Source: Filosporella fistucella (Eukaryota > Ascomycota > Leotiomycetes > Helotiales). From it: a stretch of DNA of 64,000 nt. Positions within the stretch are counted from its first letter, which is position 1, and the number at the start of each line of letters is the position of its first letter. The stretch lies in the NCBI GenBank assembly GCA_030077755.1, contig JAQJZZ010000015.1, positions 372,001 through 436,000 on the forward strand. Reading direction: 5' to 3'. Below, piece by piece: positions 45,558 to 56,357 of this stretch. A program made the position numbers and the translations under genes. The notes below the pieces were generated by a model that did not search any database, had not been told where the DNA came from, and was given only the letters and a program-made list of their open reading frames with translations.

Positions 45558-47161
45558 ATGGCCTTTGATTCCCACTACAATTCATATGCTAATTCTGTAG
45601 GATCAAATTACCTAGAAAGTATCGAAGCTATGAGTTCAACTAGACCCAACGTTAAGTCCGAGCTCGGCACCTCCTCCAACAAGATCAATATTGTACGACT
45701 CCGCCGGCTCGAGGAGCCTTACCCACCAAACGATTTCTTCATGGCAGAGAATGAAGGAATCAAGAATCTTTGGGTGAGCCATCTCAAGTCCGTCCCTCTC
45801 AGTGACCCCAGAGAGAATAAGGACAAGAGGAATCCAATTTCGCTTTTGGATTCCTCGAAGATTCAGTACACTGTAGGGAAGGGAGAGAGCGTCGTATTTT
45901 TAGACGAAAATACCAATGAGATTTTGTGCTTGGCGATTAAGCCACTTCTCAACGACCCAGATGTTTCGGACAATTTCAATGGCTTGATTTACCGCCATTT
46001 GGACGTTGCAAATCCCATGCGAGTAAGTCCAAGGTTGTCTTGTAGTTTATGTCCCATAGTAATGGCCCACGGCAGAAGGAAGATCCTGGACGTATGGCAG
46101 CAGTTGGATACACTATTGGTCAGCGAAGTGACCCAGGATTTGGTTGGGGAAAGAACTTGAATCCGCCTAGAGGTTTTGAAGTCGACACCCATGCTAAAGA
46201 AATAAGCGTGATGTTCGCTCATTCTTGGCAGCGTGCTCTCAAAGTCCTCCCAAAAGTAATCAAAGACGATTTCGATACGGCGATAGCGAAATCAAAAGGG
46301 ATCACCATGGATGCCAACACGATGGGAAAAGCCTCAAAACTACATTACACCATCAAGGGTGACGGAAAGCTAAAGGAATTTGAGGTTTCCGGATTGGCTC
46401 CTCCTACAGGTATTGTTTCTCGAAACTATTGTCGGTAAGTACCGATGTTATCCCTATAACACCCATCACAAAACAATTACTAACCAAAATTCCTTCGCAC
46501 AGCTATACACATATAGAAACCAATCTTAACAAGTATTGCATTGCTTTTACCACCAACCGCTCCCATGGCCCAGACTCTGGAGGCAACTTCTACAATGCAA
46601 GTTATGGTATCTTGATTCTTGGACAAGGGGATCAATTGAAAGTATGGAGAGGCGAGGATTATCATGACAACTACCTTGGCGCTGGTTGATCCTTTAGATC
46701 CAAATCCCAGTTTCAACGAGTCTGGTATGGCATTCATTCTCGCCAACCGACTTCCTGCATCTCTGGAAAAGACGTTGGGGAAGGCTGCCAGACATCAGAA
46801 TGCTGGCGAAGGATCACCTTCCGGCGCAGAATCACTCTCAGCAACGATAAATACAATCAATCTCGATAGAGCAAACGTCATCCCAAAACCAAGACCAACC
46901 ATGCCAAATCGGAAGAGAAGTGCAACCGCTGGAATCAAGACACCGGCAAAAAAAATACAAAACAGAGTATCATGGAATTCCCAACGAGCTCGATACCAAA
47001 ACATGACGCACAAAGACTTGATTGGAGAAATGAAAGGTCGCGGAATGGAAATTCATGAGTGGTACACGAAACCTGCTCTGGTTTACGAGCTTCTCAAAGC
47101 TGATGGCGTCGATGTCTCCGTGACCAAGACTGATCCAAATGCCGTCGATGAAGAAGTTTGA
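45558..47161 (+). pseudogene. frameshifted gene with possible 2-oxoglutarate-oxygenase-like core and SAP-like tail
   Basis: Exons 45558-46022, 46076-46434 and from 46503 read well in phase. They contain RMAAVGYTIGQRSDPGFGW, then THIETNLNKYCIAF, GGNFYNASYGILI, QGDQLKVWRGEDYHDNYLG. This order (H-x-E, GG-x-F, G-D, distal H) resembles the double-stranded beta-helix of 2OG-Fe(II) oxygenases, including TET/JBP-like proteins; that assignment is inference. At about 46684 the frame meets TGA, while the frame one base away continues sensibly (DPLDPNPSFNESGMAFILAN) for 150 more codons. That part ends in a SAP-like helix pair (MTHKDLIGEMKGRG; KPALVYELLKADGV) and stops at 47161. No GT-AG intron of normal length repairs it, so it is a frameshift, either real decay or a sequence error. 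Confidence 0.6.
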
Positions 47162-48187
47162 TACTCCATCATTGTCAGACTTTGAAGAGATACAACTACA
47201 TCCCATAAACCGAAAGATGATGGCAATTTATGGCGTACACTACAATTGGTTAGTGTTTGAACCAGGACGGAGGAAGTTTTTGGCTGTTTATCTAGAAAGT
47301 GATGCGTTGAGTTGGAAAATGGTTTACGACTGGAGAACTTTTAGAGATTTGAGGCAGAGTAATCTCACGTCAGGTTGCAAATTTTTCAATGAAACCGGCT
47401 TCTATGACTGAATCTACAATAAGCGCATCCCGTGATTAATATATGCTTACTGATTTATAGGCAGTAGGGTTGCATCTCACATTTGCGTCAACTTAGAGAG
47501 AAATCATCCATCCTCAAGAGACATCGGTTGCAATTCCACTGTCCATTATTGATGTCAAAGTACCAGCACGGGATAATATTCTCCTTCGTTCCGTTCTTTT
47601 TAATCTCTTTACATGTATTGTTTACAGCCTACACAATCATTGAGCGAATCAGGCGATATATTGCGGGGTAAATCAGCCTGTCTTCCTATCCCTGCAGTCC
47701 AGAAGGAGTACCGACCCGACCCGATGTTTCTTTGCCGGACGATCTGCCTGCTTTTGTGATATTAATAAGATCATTCGAACCTCTCGGATGGTCGTGCAAT
47801 TTGTGAATAAACTCACTCGCGACGGGATTTCCGTCCCAACTCTCACGATACCCTCCCGCTTCCTCGTGGAACCACACCATCGACCAAAGAGATGGTTCCT
47901 GCATCTGCGCCGCACAAATGTACCCTGGCGGCTCAAGTCTACATAAATGGAGCATGTTACCATGCTGACTATGATCATAATTAAAATGAGGGGTATATAA
48001 GTTACTTGTATACAGCCTGTTCCTTACCTTTCATGCAGCGAGAAGGCACGAATCAGCATTTTTGCCGTATCTTCTTGTCGGCAATTCCGAGCTAAGTGCT
48101 TATTCCAAACTTCCAAGACTACATATAAGAACCTACATGGCACCGGAGCGGTAAACAATTCCCCAAAGTTCTCAATCACGTTTCAAA
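47162..48187. other. intergenic; doubtful open frames
   Basis: Holds the promoter of the epimerase gene, with TATAAG at 48124-48129, about 60 bp before its ATG. A plus-strand frame at 47139-47411 overlaps the end of the frameshifted gene and may be 3' UTR. A minus-strand frame is listed separately. Confidence 0.4.
47686..47955 (-). CDS. doubtful small open frame, possibly a terminal exon
   Basis: An 89-codon ATG frame (MLHLCRLEPPGYIC...) with codon use like real exons. A GTAAGG...ATAG intron (about 48031 to 47975) would join it to an upstream segment with an ATG at 48059. No domain is recognised, and the upstream part lies inside the promoter of the epimerase gene, so it could be chance. Confidence 0.22.
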   Translation of the reverse strand: MLHLCRLEPPGYICAAQMQEPSLWSMVWFHEEAGGYRESWDGNPVASEFIHKLHDHPRGSNDLINITKAGRSSGKETSGRVGTPSGLQG

Positions 48188-49406
48188 ATGATCAAGGCAC
48201 TCCTTACCAGCTTCCTCCTCCCCTTGTCGGCTCTGGCATGGAAACATGCGCCCGCTCCAGGTCCTGATGGAAAATATACTTTGACTGCTCCTGGAATCGA
48301 GGCGAAGTTCATTGCTTACTCCGCTGCCATCACCAACCTCGTTGTGTCCGACAAGAAAGGAATAAAACGTGATATCGTTCTTGGATACGACAATGCTTCG
48401 TTGTACCCAGTCGATCCAAATCATCCTGACTATGGTGCCGTACCAGGACGATACGTCAATCGCATTGCGAACCACACCTATGTTATGAATGGAGAGCGTT
48501 ACTTCACTGAGGCTAACGATGGAAATGGCACTCTTCACAGTGGTCTCAATGGCTGGTCCCGCCGAACATGGAACGTCACCGAGTATACTAGCACCAGTAT
48601 CACTTTCACAATCCGCGATGAAGCCAATGCATCCATGGGTTTCCCAGGTACCGTTGTGGGAACAGTCACTCACTCCGTCAGCGCAAACACTTGGAGCACA
48701 AAGCTCAGTGCCGTTGCTTTGGACCACGCTACCCCAATCATGTTGACAACCCATCCATACTGGAATCTCGATGCTTTCCAAAATCCAGAAACAGATCTGA
48801 TTCTTAACCACACTCTTAGTCTGCCATACAGCACCCGAATGATCGGCATTGATGAGAACACTCAATCAACCGGAACACTTCCAGATATTGCCAAGGGATC
48901 GATCAACGATTTCCAAAGCAAGCCAAAACAATTGGGTGCCAGCATTGCTGATCCTAAATGGGTTGGAAACTGCGGTACTGCTGGAAAGTGCGCTGGTTAC
49001 AACAACCAGTGGATTGTTGACCGTCCTCACTCTGATTCTGCAGATAAGCTGGGGCCAGGACCAATTGCTACTCTTTCGAGTGCTTGGAGTGGCATCAAGT
49101 GGGACTTGTACAGCGACCAGGCTGGTGTTGTTGTATATACTTGTCATTGGATGGGAGGTAAGAGCAAACTCAAATTTCGTATCAATTGAAACAAGCTAAC
49201 AAATTGATCTAGGTGCCAATGAGCTCAAGGCAAGCCAAGTCGGTCCCGCCTCGAACGGTTTCGTAAGAAAGGATGGCTGCGTTGCCGTTGAACCACAAGA
49301 CTGGATTGATGGCATCAACCACCCTGAATGGAAGCGAAATCAAATCTACAGCGCGCAGACAAAACCATACGAGAACAACATCAAGTATGTGTTTGGCACG
49401 ATCTAA
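48188..49406 (+). CDS. secreted aldose 1-epimerase (mutarotase)
   Basis: Exons 48188-49157 and 49213-49406, joined over a 55 bp intron, give 387 residues. Residues 1-17 (MIKALLTSFLLPLSALA) form a signal peptide, so this is an extracellular form. Family motifs: GAVPGRYVNRIANHTY, NDGNGTLHSGLNGWSRRTW (substrate-binding His), TTHPYWNL (the second catalytic-site His) and, in exon 2, CVAVEPQDWIDGIN with the catalytic Glu. Several N-x-S/T sites suit a glycoprotein. The enzyme interconverts alpha and beta anomers of galactose or glucose. It could act on sugars set free by secreted enzymes such as the GH27 and GH2 proteins in this window. A TATA-like element lies close upstream. Confidence 0.93.
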
Positions 49407-49512
49407 GCTGTAGATCCAAAAGCTCTTGTGTCATGTTCAAAAAAGTCAATGTATTTAGGATTGCTGTTGTCGGACAATAGTCGACTTCATTAAATGTACA
49501 TAGTCATGACCA

Positions 49513-50187
49513 TTACCCTTGACGACGATACTTTGGATCGTCCATTCCTACCATCGTGATAAACCCATGTAAGCTTTTGACCCTCTCCATCCATCGTCTC
49601 ACATTCTCAAAAGGCTCTAATAAGATATCCCCCATTGGCGCCAACGCCACGTAAGGAAAGATAGCGATATCAGCAACAGTAGGCCTCCCCAAAACAATCC
49701 ATTCCTCTCCCCTCAATTTCTCTTCCAAAATTTCTAAAGCTCTTGTTCCTCGAGTCGTCGCTTCGTGCATATCTTTCTGAGTGACTTCCAGCCCCGGCTT
49801 CCTGAATGAAACAAATAATCGAGCTTTTCCAAGACCCAGATGAATCCAATTCGATGCGAAGGCAAGCCAATCAATAATCTGAGCTTGCTCTGTGGTATCC
49901 TCAGACCAGTATGTCTGACTATCAGATTTATTGTCGATGTATTTTCCTGCGAGATAGACCAGGATTGCAGCTGAATCTGTGAGGGTCAGAGGTCCGTCGA
50001 CTAGAGCTGGGAGTGTGCCTCGAGGATTGATGGACAGGAATTTAGGGTTTTGGTTTTCTCTCTTCATGAGATCGACGTCAATGACCTCAAGCTTGATATC
50101 GATGAGAGAGGCGAAAAGTCTGATTTTGTAGCCATTTCCTGACTCTGGGTGCGAATAGAGTTGAGGGATGGGGGCGGGAGTTGTCAT
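49513..50187 (-). CDS. glutathione S-transferase
   Basis: An intronless 224-residue protein starting MTTPAPIPQLYSHPESGNG. Residues about 8-85 form the thioredoxin-like domain with GNGYKIRLFASL, NPRGTLPALVDG (cis-Pro loop) and LTDSAAILVYLAGKY (glutathione-binding Asp-Ser). An all-helical C-terminal domain follows, containing WIVLGRPTVADIAIFPYV with the family's N-capping Asp. There is no signal peptide, so it is cytosolic; it would conjugate or reduce substrates with glutathione. It converges with the epimerase gene, only about 105 bp apart, so the 3' UTRs probably overlap. Confidence 0.92.
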   Translation of the reverse strand: MTTPAPIPQLYSHPESGNGYKIRLFASLIDIKLEVIDVDLMKRENQNPKFLSINPRGTLPALVDGPLTLTDSAAILVYLAGKYIDNKSDSQTYWSEDTTEQAQIIDWLAFASNWIHLGLGKARLFVSFRKPGLEVTQKDMHEATTRGTRALEILEEKLRGEEWIVLGRPTVADIAIFPYVALAPMGDILLEPFENVRRWMERVKSLHGFITMVGMDDPKYRRQG

Positions 50188-50710
50188 TGTGATAGTTTTT
50201 GGTCTTGTTGAAGAAAAAGTATTGCTGTTCGGGTCCTCCTCTATGAATTACTCTTGATTTTGTAGCTGAATTCTCGGTTTTTGACTTTTTGACCCTGATT
50301 TCGTGATGTTGTTCGTGGGGTGGAACTCTTGGGAGAGTCACGAAACCCCGCTTACTTTAGTCAGGTGATCCATGCCTTTTCTTGTCAGCTTACAAGCCAT
50401 AACACAAATTGTCAATTAGGATCAACCCCTTAGACTAGGAGGTAAAAGGAAAGATTGATAGTTGAATGTCAAGGAATCAAAGGTCTCAATTACCAAAGAT
50501 CGTCGAAAGATAACGCAAGACAAGGTAGGAAGCCATTTGGTTGTATCACGTGATTCTGATCAATCTGCTGGTGATCCGAGACTTCAGTATTTTCGTAGCA
50601 TGATATCAGTATCGAACAATTTGAACACTAGCATACTTGGAAACAAATCGTAGATTTACTAAAATCTAGTTTTGAGATGCCTTGCTGTCTGGTATATCGG
50701 CACAACCTTG

Positions 50711-50739
50711 AATTGGTTGAATTGGTTGAACTGGTTGAG
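50711..50739. repeat. 9-10 bp tandem repeat (AATTGGTTGA-type)
   Basis: Three adjacent copies of a 9-10-base unit, AATTGGTTGA/ATTGGTTGAA/CTGGTTGAG, in otherwise non-coding sequence. Confidence 0.6.
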
Positions 50740-52028
50740 CAAGTGTGTGCTTTGCAAGGTATTTATCGAAATTATAAAATAGCAGACACCAGTAGTACTT
50801 ACACCACACATAGCAATTACCAGATGGCAAAGAATAGAAGAGTCAGTCGAAGTCAGAGAAAGTTTGCTTTTTCCGTTGTTCTTAGAAGTGTTTTAGAAAG
50901 TCTAGACGACTCCATTTGCTGATGAAGTATCCATCACTTACTGAAATGAAATAGCCACTCAATGAGATTGATTCATGAAGATATGCCCATAATTGTGCAT
51001 CCAAATTCAGCTAATTTATTTTCCTTACGGCTATGAGACCGCAAGGCAGCAATCAATTTCGCATATATCCAAGCGATTCAACTCTTCTTATTCGCTCTGA
51101 TATATGTTGCAGCGGCTATGTAGACTCAAATGGTATTGGTTTCGCACAGCGAATTCGCCTAATTGATCCAATTGCTTTGTTAAACTCGCTGAGTTACTCG
51201 GTCGCCGGAGGCTGACCCATGGGTAATGTTACATTTGAGTAGCCATGAAGCTTAAATAGAGGTCTGTACGTAAATTCAGGGGTGAATTTTGCAATTGATA
51301 GTTTTGATTGGCCTTCTGTGGAATCGTTCCGAGTGCTTCCCCGCATTCCTTTAGTGGGCCAATTTGGGGCTGAAATCATATCAGATTTTCTCATCTACAA
51401 GTAATGTTGTATAACGTTGCGAAAGGTTGGACGAAAGGAACACTTTCACAGTTCGTATTCATCTCATGCTTGCTGTGCAAAATCACATATCTCATGACTG
51501 TCACGGGGTTCCCTGATTGGCTCTCATTTTACCGCCTTGGAACACAATATGGCAGTTTTGGGTTCATGGCTCATAAATTCACTCACCGAGTAAAAGAATT
51601 TGCCCAAATTAGAAAGCGAAATAGCTGAATTCATGAGATTTAACAGTAGAGACTATGGAATTAATCCATTGAAAACGTACAAGCATATTTTCAAAACAAC
51701 ATAATACAGCCATTTAACCTGATCTGTACGCAAGCTTGGTTTCACGAAGCTCTCAGTATCAGAGAATTTCCATTGAAATAATTCCCGTTCCTTGATTCTG
51801 TGTGTCTCGATTTTGCAAGGATTATTCGACATGGCATGTCGTAGACGACAGGCTATAAGATCTGTCCTTCATATCTGCACTCATGTCCATACACATCAAC
51901 CACCCATCTAATTTATATTGCAAAATCAACTGGTAGATTGAATTGACAGAGCTTCGGCGGTAGATCCTTCAGGTCGAGGGACTTGAGCTTCTGGCCGGTT
52001 ATAGTAAATATCGACAACACTCGGCAAG

Positions 52029-52035
52029 TATAAAA
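52029..52035 (+). promoter_or_regulatory. TATA box of the small secreted protein gene
   Basis: TATAAAA lies about 90 bp upstream of the ATG at 52123 and is followed by a C/T-rich leader, as expected for a regulated, strongly transcribed fungal gene. Confidence 0.5.
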
Positions 52036-52122
52036 GTATCAGGTTACCCACCTGAGAGTAACCTGTCACACAACATTCACGTTTCTTTCTATCGACGCCA
52101 CCTCTGTTTCTCCACTCTCGAT

Positions 52123-52707
52123 ATGATTTTCAACTTCTGCACTCTTGCCTTAATGGCTGTTGCTGCTGTCTCGGTCTCTGCATCTCCAGCTCCACTCACC
52201 AGTGCCCTTGTCGCCAGAGACGAGGCTGCTGTTGACACCACTCTTCTTCCAGATTTCCAATATCGCTTCTGTATGTTTCTCCTAAGTGTATACTAAAGTA
52301 ATTCCTTCACTAATTTCTCTCGCAGATAAAACTGGAAACTGTGATCATAGCTCACCAGCTGAGGCGACCTTTCCGCCAATCAATGAAACCCCGTAAGTTC
52401 TTGCCTCCAACTCCTTCTTTTCATGAGTGGACGCTAATCAGCTACAGATCCCAGGGCTATAAGACCATGTGCTGGAGTGCTCCTGTTGGTACCAACTGGA
52501 ACCGACTTGAAATCGATAGAAATGTGGTTGTTCACACCTATTGCAACATCAACTGCCAAGGCGGTCGCACTGATGACCAGTCTGGTTCTCATTGCTTCGT
52601 TCCAGTATCTGGATGTGCTATCGGGAGTTTGTAAGTCACTCTGTCCCGATCGTCACATCTATTCAGAAACTAATAAGTACCGTAGCCAAGTTTCCGCGCT
52701 GGAGTAA
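52123..52707 (+). CDS. small secreted cysteine-rich protein (effector-like)
   Basis: Four exons, 52123-52270, 52326-52389, 52448-52630 and 52686-52707, all with GT-AG introns of 55-58 bp and matching phases, give 138 residues. Residues 1-22 (MIFNFCTLALMAVAAVSVSASP) form a signal peptide. The mature protein carries six cysteines: GNCDH, TMCWS, TYCNIN, NCQGG, SHCFV and SGCAI, enough for three disulphides. It has no domain that I recognise. The size, secretion signal, paired cysteines and TATA-containing promoter are typical of fungal effectors or surface proteins; the function is unknown. Confidence 0.8.
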
Positions 52708-52978
52708 ATGTTAAGAGTAATCCTGACATGGGATATGACAGCGTGAGAAGGCTGCAAAGTTTGATATTGTTGCTGCGGGAAGGAGGTTATGTAAGTGGAG
52801 GAATTGGGTGATCCATTTTCATTGCACATGATTCAACTTCATGCTTTTACAGATCTTCCCTGATTTGAGTTCCAAATTTCGAAGCCTTATCACAATGTGA
52901 GATTATCAAGACATCAGGTCCATGGATTCATGAATATGTATATGGTATTCATGTCCCCTTCTACCAACTAGAACCCTC

Positions 52979-54492
52979 CTAGTGGCCAGCTGCCTTTTGC
53001 CAACATCCAAACAGCTTCTGCCCATGTCCTCTCCTCATCTCTCTCGGGGCATTAGTATCTGGCCTTAATAGCGCTAATAGATTCGTTTCAATCTTCTTAT
53101 CTCTAATTGCTGTCAGACCCGCAATAGACGATTCTACCTTTTCATTCCTCGCTTTCAAGACCTGCTCTTGCTTATTCAATTCGCTCCGCCTCAAAGCAAT
53201 ACCCTTCAATCCATCTTTCTCTTGATCGAAAATTTCGAATCTTTTCTTATCAACCGCTTTATAACTACTGATACCCTCAAGTCGCGTGATAGAGCCTTTG
53301 ATTGACCTCTGAAGGATCTGTAACGCTTCCTTGAGTCTTGAAAGTGCGAGCCTGTGGATGTCTTGAAGCTGATGACACTGTGATATGGATACCTCCACTT
53401 TCTCAAATGTTGATTCGATTGAAAACTGGCTTCGGGCATGGTAATTCTTTTCAGCAAGAATATCCGCTGTAGAAGTTTGATTTTCAAGCTCAATTAAGAC
53501 ATCTTTAAATTTGGTCATCTCTGTCAGGTTAGGGTTCAGCCACTTTGTGATTCTCAGCCAGTTCGTCCTTGAGTAGTGCATATGTTCGCCTTTCTTATTC
53601 CCAGGCTTGTATATGAGCAGCTTCGATTGCTACTGATTGTGGATGAACGGTGATACCGTAAATCGAGGATCGAGATAGATCCACCCAAGTCCGGACGCCA
53701 ATTAGAGTGTTCTGTAAGAGACTTCAGGATTGACCGAATTTGCTGATACAAGCCAACTCTCCTGTGGATTTCTGCAAGACGAATTAATTCAGACTCGAGT
53801 TCTTTCAGTATATATCTCATGTTGGCATTTTCTATAGAGAGGTCATTGTTCTCCTTGGTGAGTTGTAGTAGTGTAGAAAATCTTGCAGATGTGATTTCAG
53901 TCAAGAGATTCACCAAAACCTCATGCTCGTGGAGATCAAGGACAAGGCCAGTGGTTCTATTTACATCACGAGCAACGAGCTCTCCTCTGTCGCTCTGTTT
54001 CAACTGCCACTTTTCAATCAGGGATCTGTCAATAGCTCCCGTCCATGGTTTAAGCCCGAAGGAGAAGTCCCAATTGAATATATTTGGAAGTGTATATGCA
54101 GCTAAAGCATCAGCTCCAGGCTCTACTTACACACTCATCTCTTTCAAAACTGCGTATGGGTTAGGTTCGAAAAGTGGGCGTCTAGGCAATTGAACCTCTT
54201 GGTCGTCCTGGAAGCTCCCATCCCAATTTTCTGAGCTGCAAGTAGCAGACCTCCCGAAAAAGCAGCTCAACACGGACCAACTTAATCGCAAACGAGGAAT
54301 AGCAGTTATTGCAGACGTTTCGGGATGTGTGGGAGCTGTGGTAGTTAAATCAAGTTGAACCTCTCCTAGTACCATAGAGATGTATAACATGGTCTGGAAT
54401 AACGTGAGAAGCACTGGTCTTGCAAGGTACATCGCGAACCTTGCGGTCGATGCGGCTCGACTACAGGAAGGACTTTCGTCATGCATTGACAT
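52979..54492 (-). pseudogene. decaying gene of an unknown coiled-coil-containing family
   Basis: Read down the minus strand from an ATG at 54492, three coding blocks follow one another: Ser/Thr-rich start to NPYAVLKEMSV; then GADALAAYTLPNIFNW through LIEKWQLKQSDRGELVAR to GGSISILDLRYH; then MTKFKDVLIELENQ through to the end at 52979. Blocks one and two are in the same frame but split by TAA at 54127-54129. Between blocks two and three the coding sense continues in shifted frames (VAIEAAHIQAWE, TYALLKDELAENHKVAE) with another TAA, so at least one small deletion, one added base and two nonsense codons are needed. A 120 bp intron could hide the second break, but not the first stop. The family is not recognised; it has heptad-rich helices. 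Confidence 0.6.
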
Positions 54493-54949
54493 TCAAACCG
54501 AGTGTAACGGAAACAAAACATTTAGCCCATGATATCAGATCCTTTTAGTGGCTATATCACAGAAAGAAACCTGAACAAAGGTCACTACGTTGTTGATCGA
54601 AACCATGTGGCGAACTCCGAACAAGGAAGTCGTTTTGGACAAAGCAAGCCTCCCGAATGCAGATCACCCTCGATTCAAATGGTCGGCAAATTTAATCAGT
54701 TCTCTTATAAATGGAGTTATAATCCTGCCAAGTAAGAAGAGAAGCCGTCAGATGAAGGCAGCACGATGATGCTCATCATTGATGTTCATGTAACTTAGTG
54801 TGTGCCCCTACTTAACTCGGCTAAATTCCTCTATGGGATTGATGGTGGTGAAGTAAATAAAACTGGTCTATCTAAAATACATGATTGTGAACTGGGATGG
54901 AAAAAATGCATCCTCTGAAACAAAATAAAAAAGATGCTTTGTCTCGAGA
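54493..54949. other. intergenic, no gene seen
   Basis: Between the pseudogene's start and the chitinase's 3' end. It should include the chitinase 3' UTR on its right. Confidence 0.45.
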
Positions 54950-56357
54950 TCATATCATTCCGTTCCTCAAATTATCGTATTTGCTCTGAGGGAAGCTGAG
55001 ATGGTTCTCACTCTTCTCCAACGCCTTGGCTCCACCCCAAGCCTTCACAGTCGTCGCTATCAAACTGTCACGCCCAGTCTTGTCCATGCTGACCTCCCAC
55101 CACATTGCTCCTCCTAGTCCAGTTTTTTCGATATAATCCGCCTTCTGCTTCGCGATCGTTGGCGTATCGTAACTGACCATGTACTTCTGGGCTTGATCAT
55201 ATGAGTAACTTGCACCCACTTTCTTCAAGTTGTATACAGTGGAGTTATAACCAGGCGCTGGAAGTGCCTTGTAGTCCCAGGTGCCGGCAATACCAAAAGA
55301 ACCGGCTGACCCTGTGCCATTGAAAACCTTTCCGGGACCCTCAGTGTTTGCGAAGGCATGTCCATACAAGGGCGAGCCGAGATTGATTTTCGAAGCTGCG
55401 ACTTTACCAACATTCATGTAGTAAGCCATTGCAGAGCTGGTATTAAATGGTGTAGATAACTTGTTTGAAGCATCCATAAACAGATTGGCAGAATGTCCCG
55501 CGATCTTGTCCCAAGACCCCGCATAATCAAATCCCATGTAGTTCCAGAAGTCAAGATATTGATCCATACCTACAAAATCAAGCTCCTTGTATTTTGCTGG
55601 GCCGGCAGGACTAGCGTATGAGAGAAGGAACGGGGTACTGTTGGTCGCTTTTGCGTATGCATCCATGCCGGCTCTAAGCTTTGCGAGAAGGTCAACCGTT
55701 TGGCTTGCTTGGGTGCTGTCGGTAACATATTCGTAGTCTATGTCTAAGCCGTCGAAGCCGAGATCAGTCATGAGAGTGATTGCTGTTTTGGCGAAATTTG
55801 CTCGGAGAGACTCGGATGCGAGGACAGATGGGAAGTTGACAGAGTAAGTGGCCCCTCCGATGGCGAGCATTGTCTTCAGAGCGCGATTCGCTTTCTTCAG
55901 GAGGTATAGCTGTTTGATGCCACCGTAGACATTTGTTCCATTTATTGAAGTGTCGTCGCCAGGGTATGAGTATTGCAAGTCCGCCCATTCATCGCTCAGG
56001 ACCCTGTAGTCTTTAGACAAAGCTATACTAAGTTTTTGAAACACTCACACTTCGCCGGTAGTCGCGTTGACATTTGCGAAAGAGTAAACAATGTGTGTTA
56101 GCTGAGAAGCTGGGATATCTGTAACAAAAAAGTTGCGAGCATATATATCCTAATGCAAACTTAGCATTCAAGTCTCTTCCATACCAGCAAAGGGGTCATC
56201 ATACCCAATTTCCGTAATAGCCGACGGCTCGCTGCCCTTCCCCTTTGATTGAACTCCTCGTCACGTGAGAAGGGTACTTTGCATTTTGTGGTGATATGGG
56301 ATTTGCGATAACATCGCCAACGCTCAAAAGTAAAGATAAGAATATACTGCAACGCAT
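54950..56357 (-). CDS. secreted GH18 chitinase
   Basis: Exons 56357-56205, 56149-56049 and 56003-54950 give 435 residues. The first exon encodes a signal peptide (MRCSIFLSLLLSVGDVIA) and the second the barrel entry DIYARNFFVTDIPASQLTHI, read directly after GYYGNW across a 55 bp intron. The active site is GFDGLDIDYEY, the D-x-x-D-x-D-x-E motif with the acid Glu. Later family segments are YLDFWNYMGFDY, INLGSPLYGHAF and GGAMWWEVSMD. No chitin-binding module is seen. The enzyme hydrolyses beta-1,4 N-acetylglucosamine polymers and could act in cell-wall remodelling, nutrition or attack on other fungi. The ATG at 56357 was preferred because it gives the signal peptide in frame. Confidence 0.92.

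Larger units (their letters stand above)
50188..52122. other. intergenic, no confident gene
   Basis: About 1.9 kb. It contains a short tandem repeat at 50711-50739 and several short open frames without domains. The right end is the promoter of the small secreted protein gene. Confidence 0.45.

Noticed and set aside
46631..46694. Introns of 27 or 56 bp that might repair the break in the oxygenase-like gene
   Set aside because: The 27 bp one is too short to splice and the 56 bp one (GTATGG...TTTAG) leaves the wrong frame downstream and would remove the distal His.
48176..48865. 229-codon minus-strand open frame
   Set aside because: It is a shadow of the aldose 1-epimerase exon, which has clear catalytic motifs on the plus strand.
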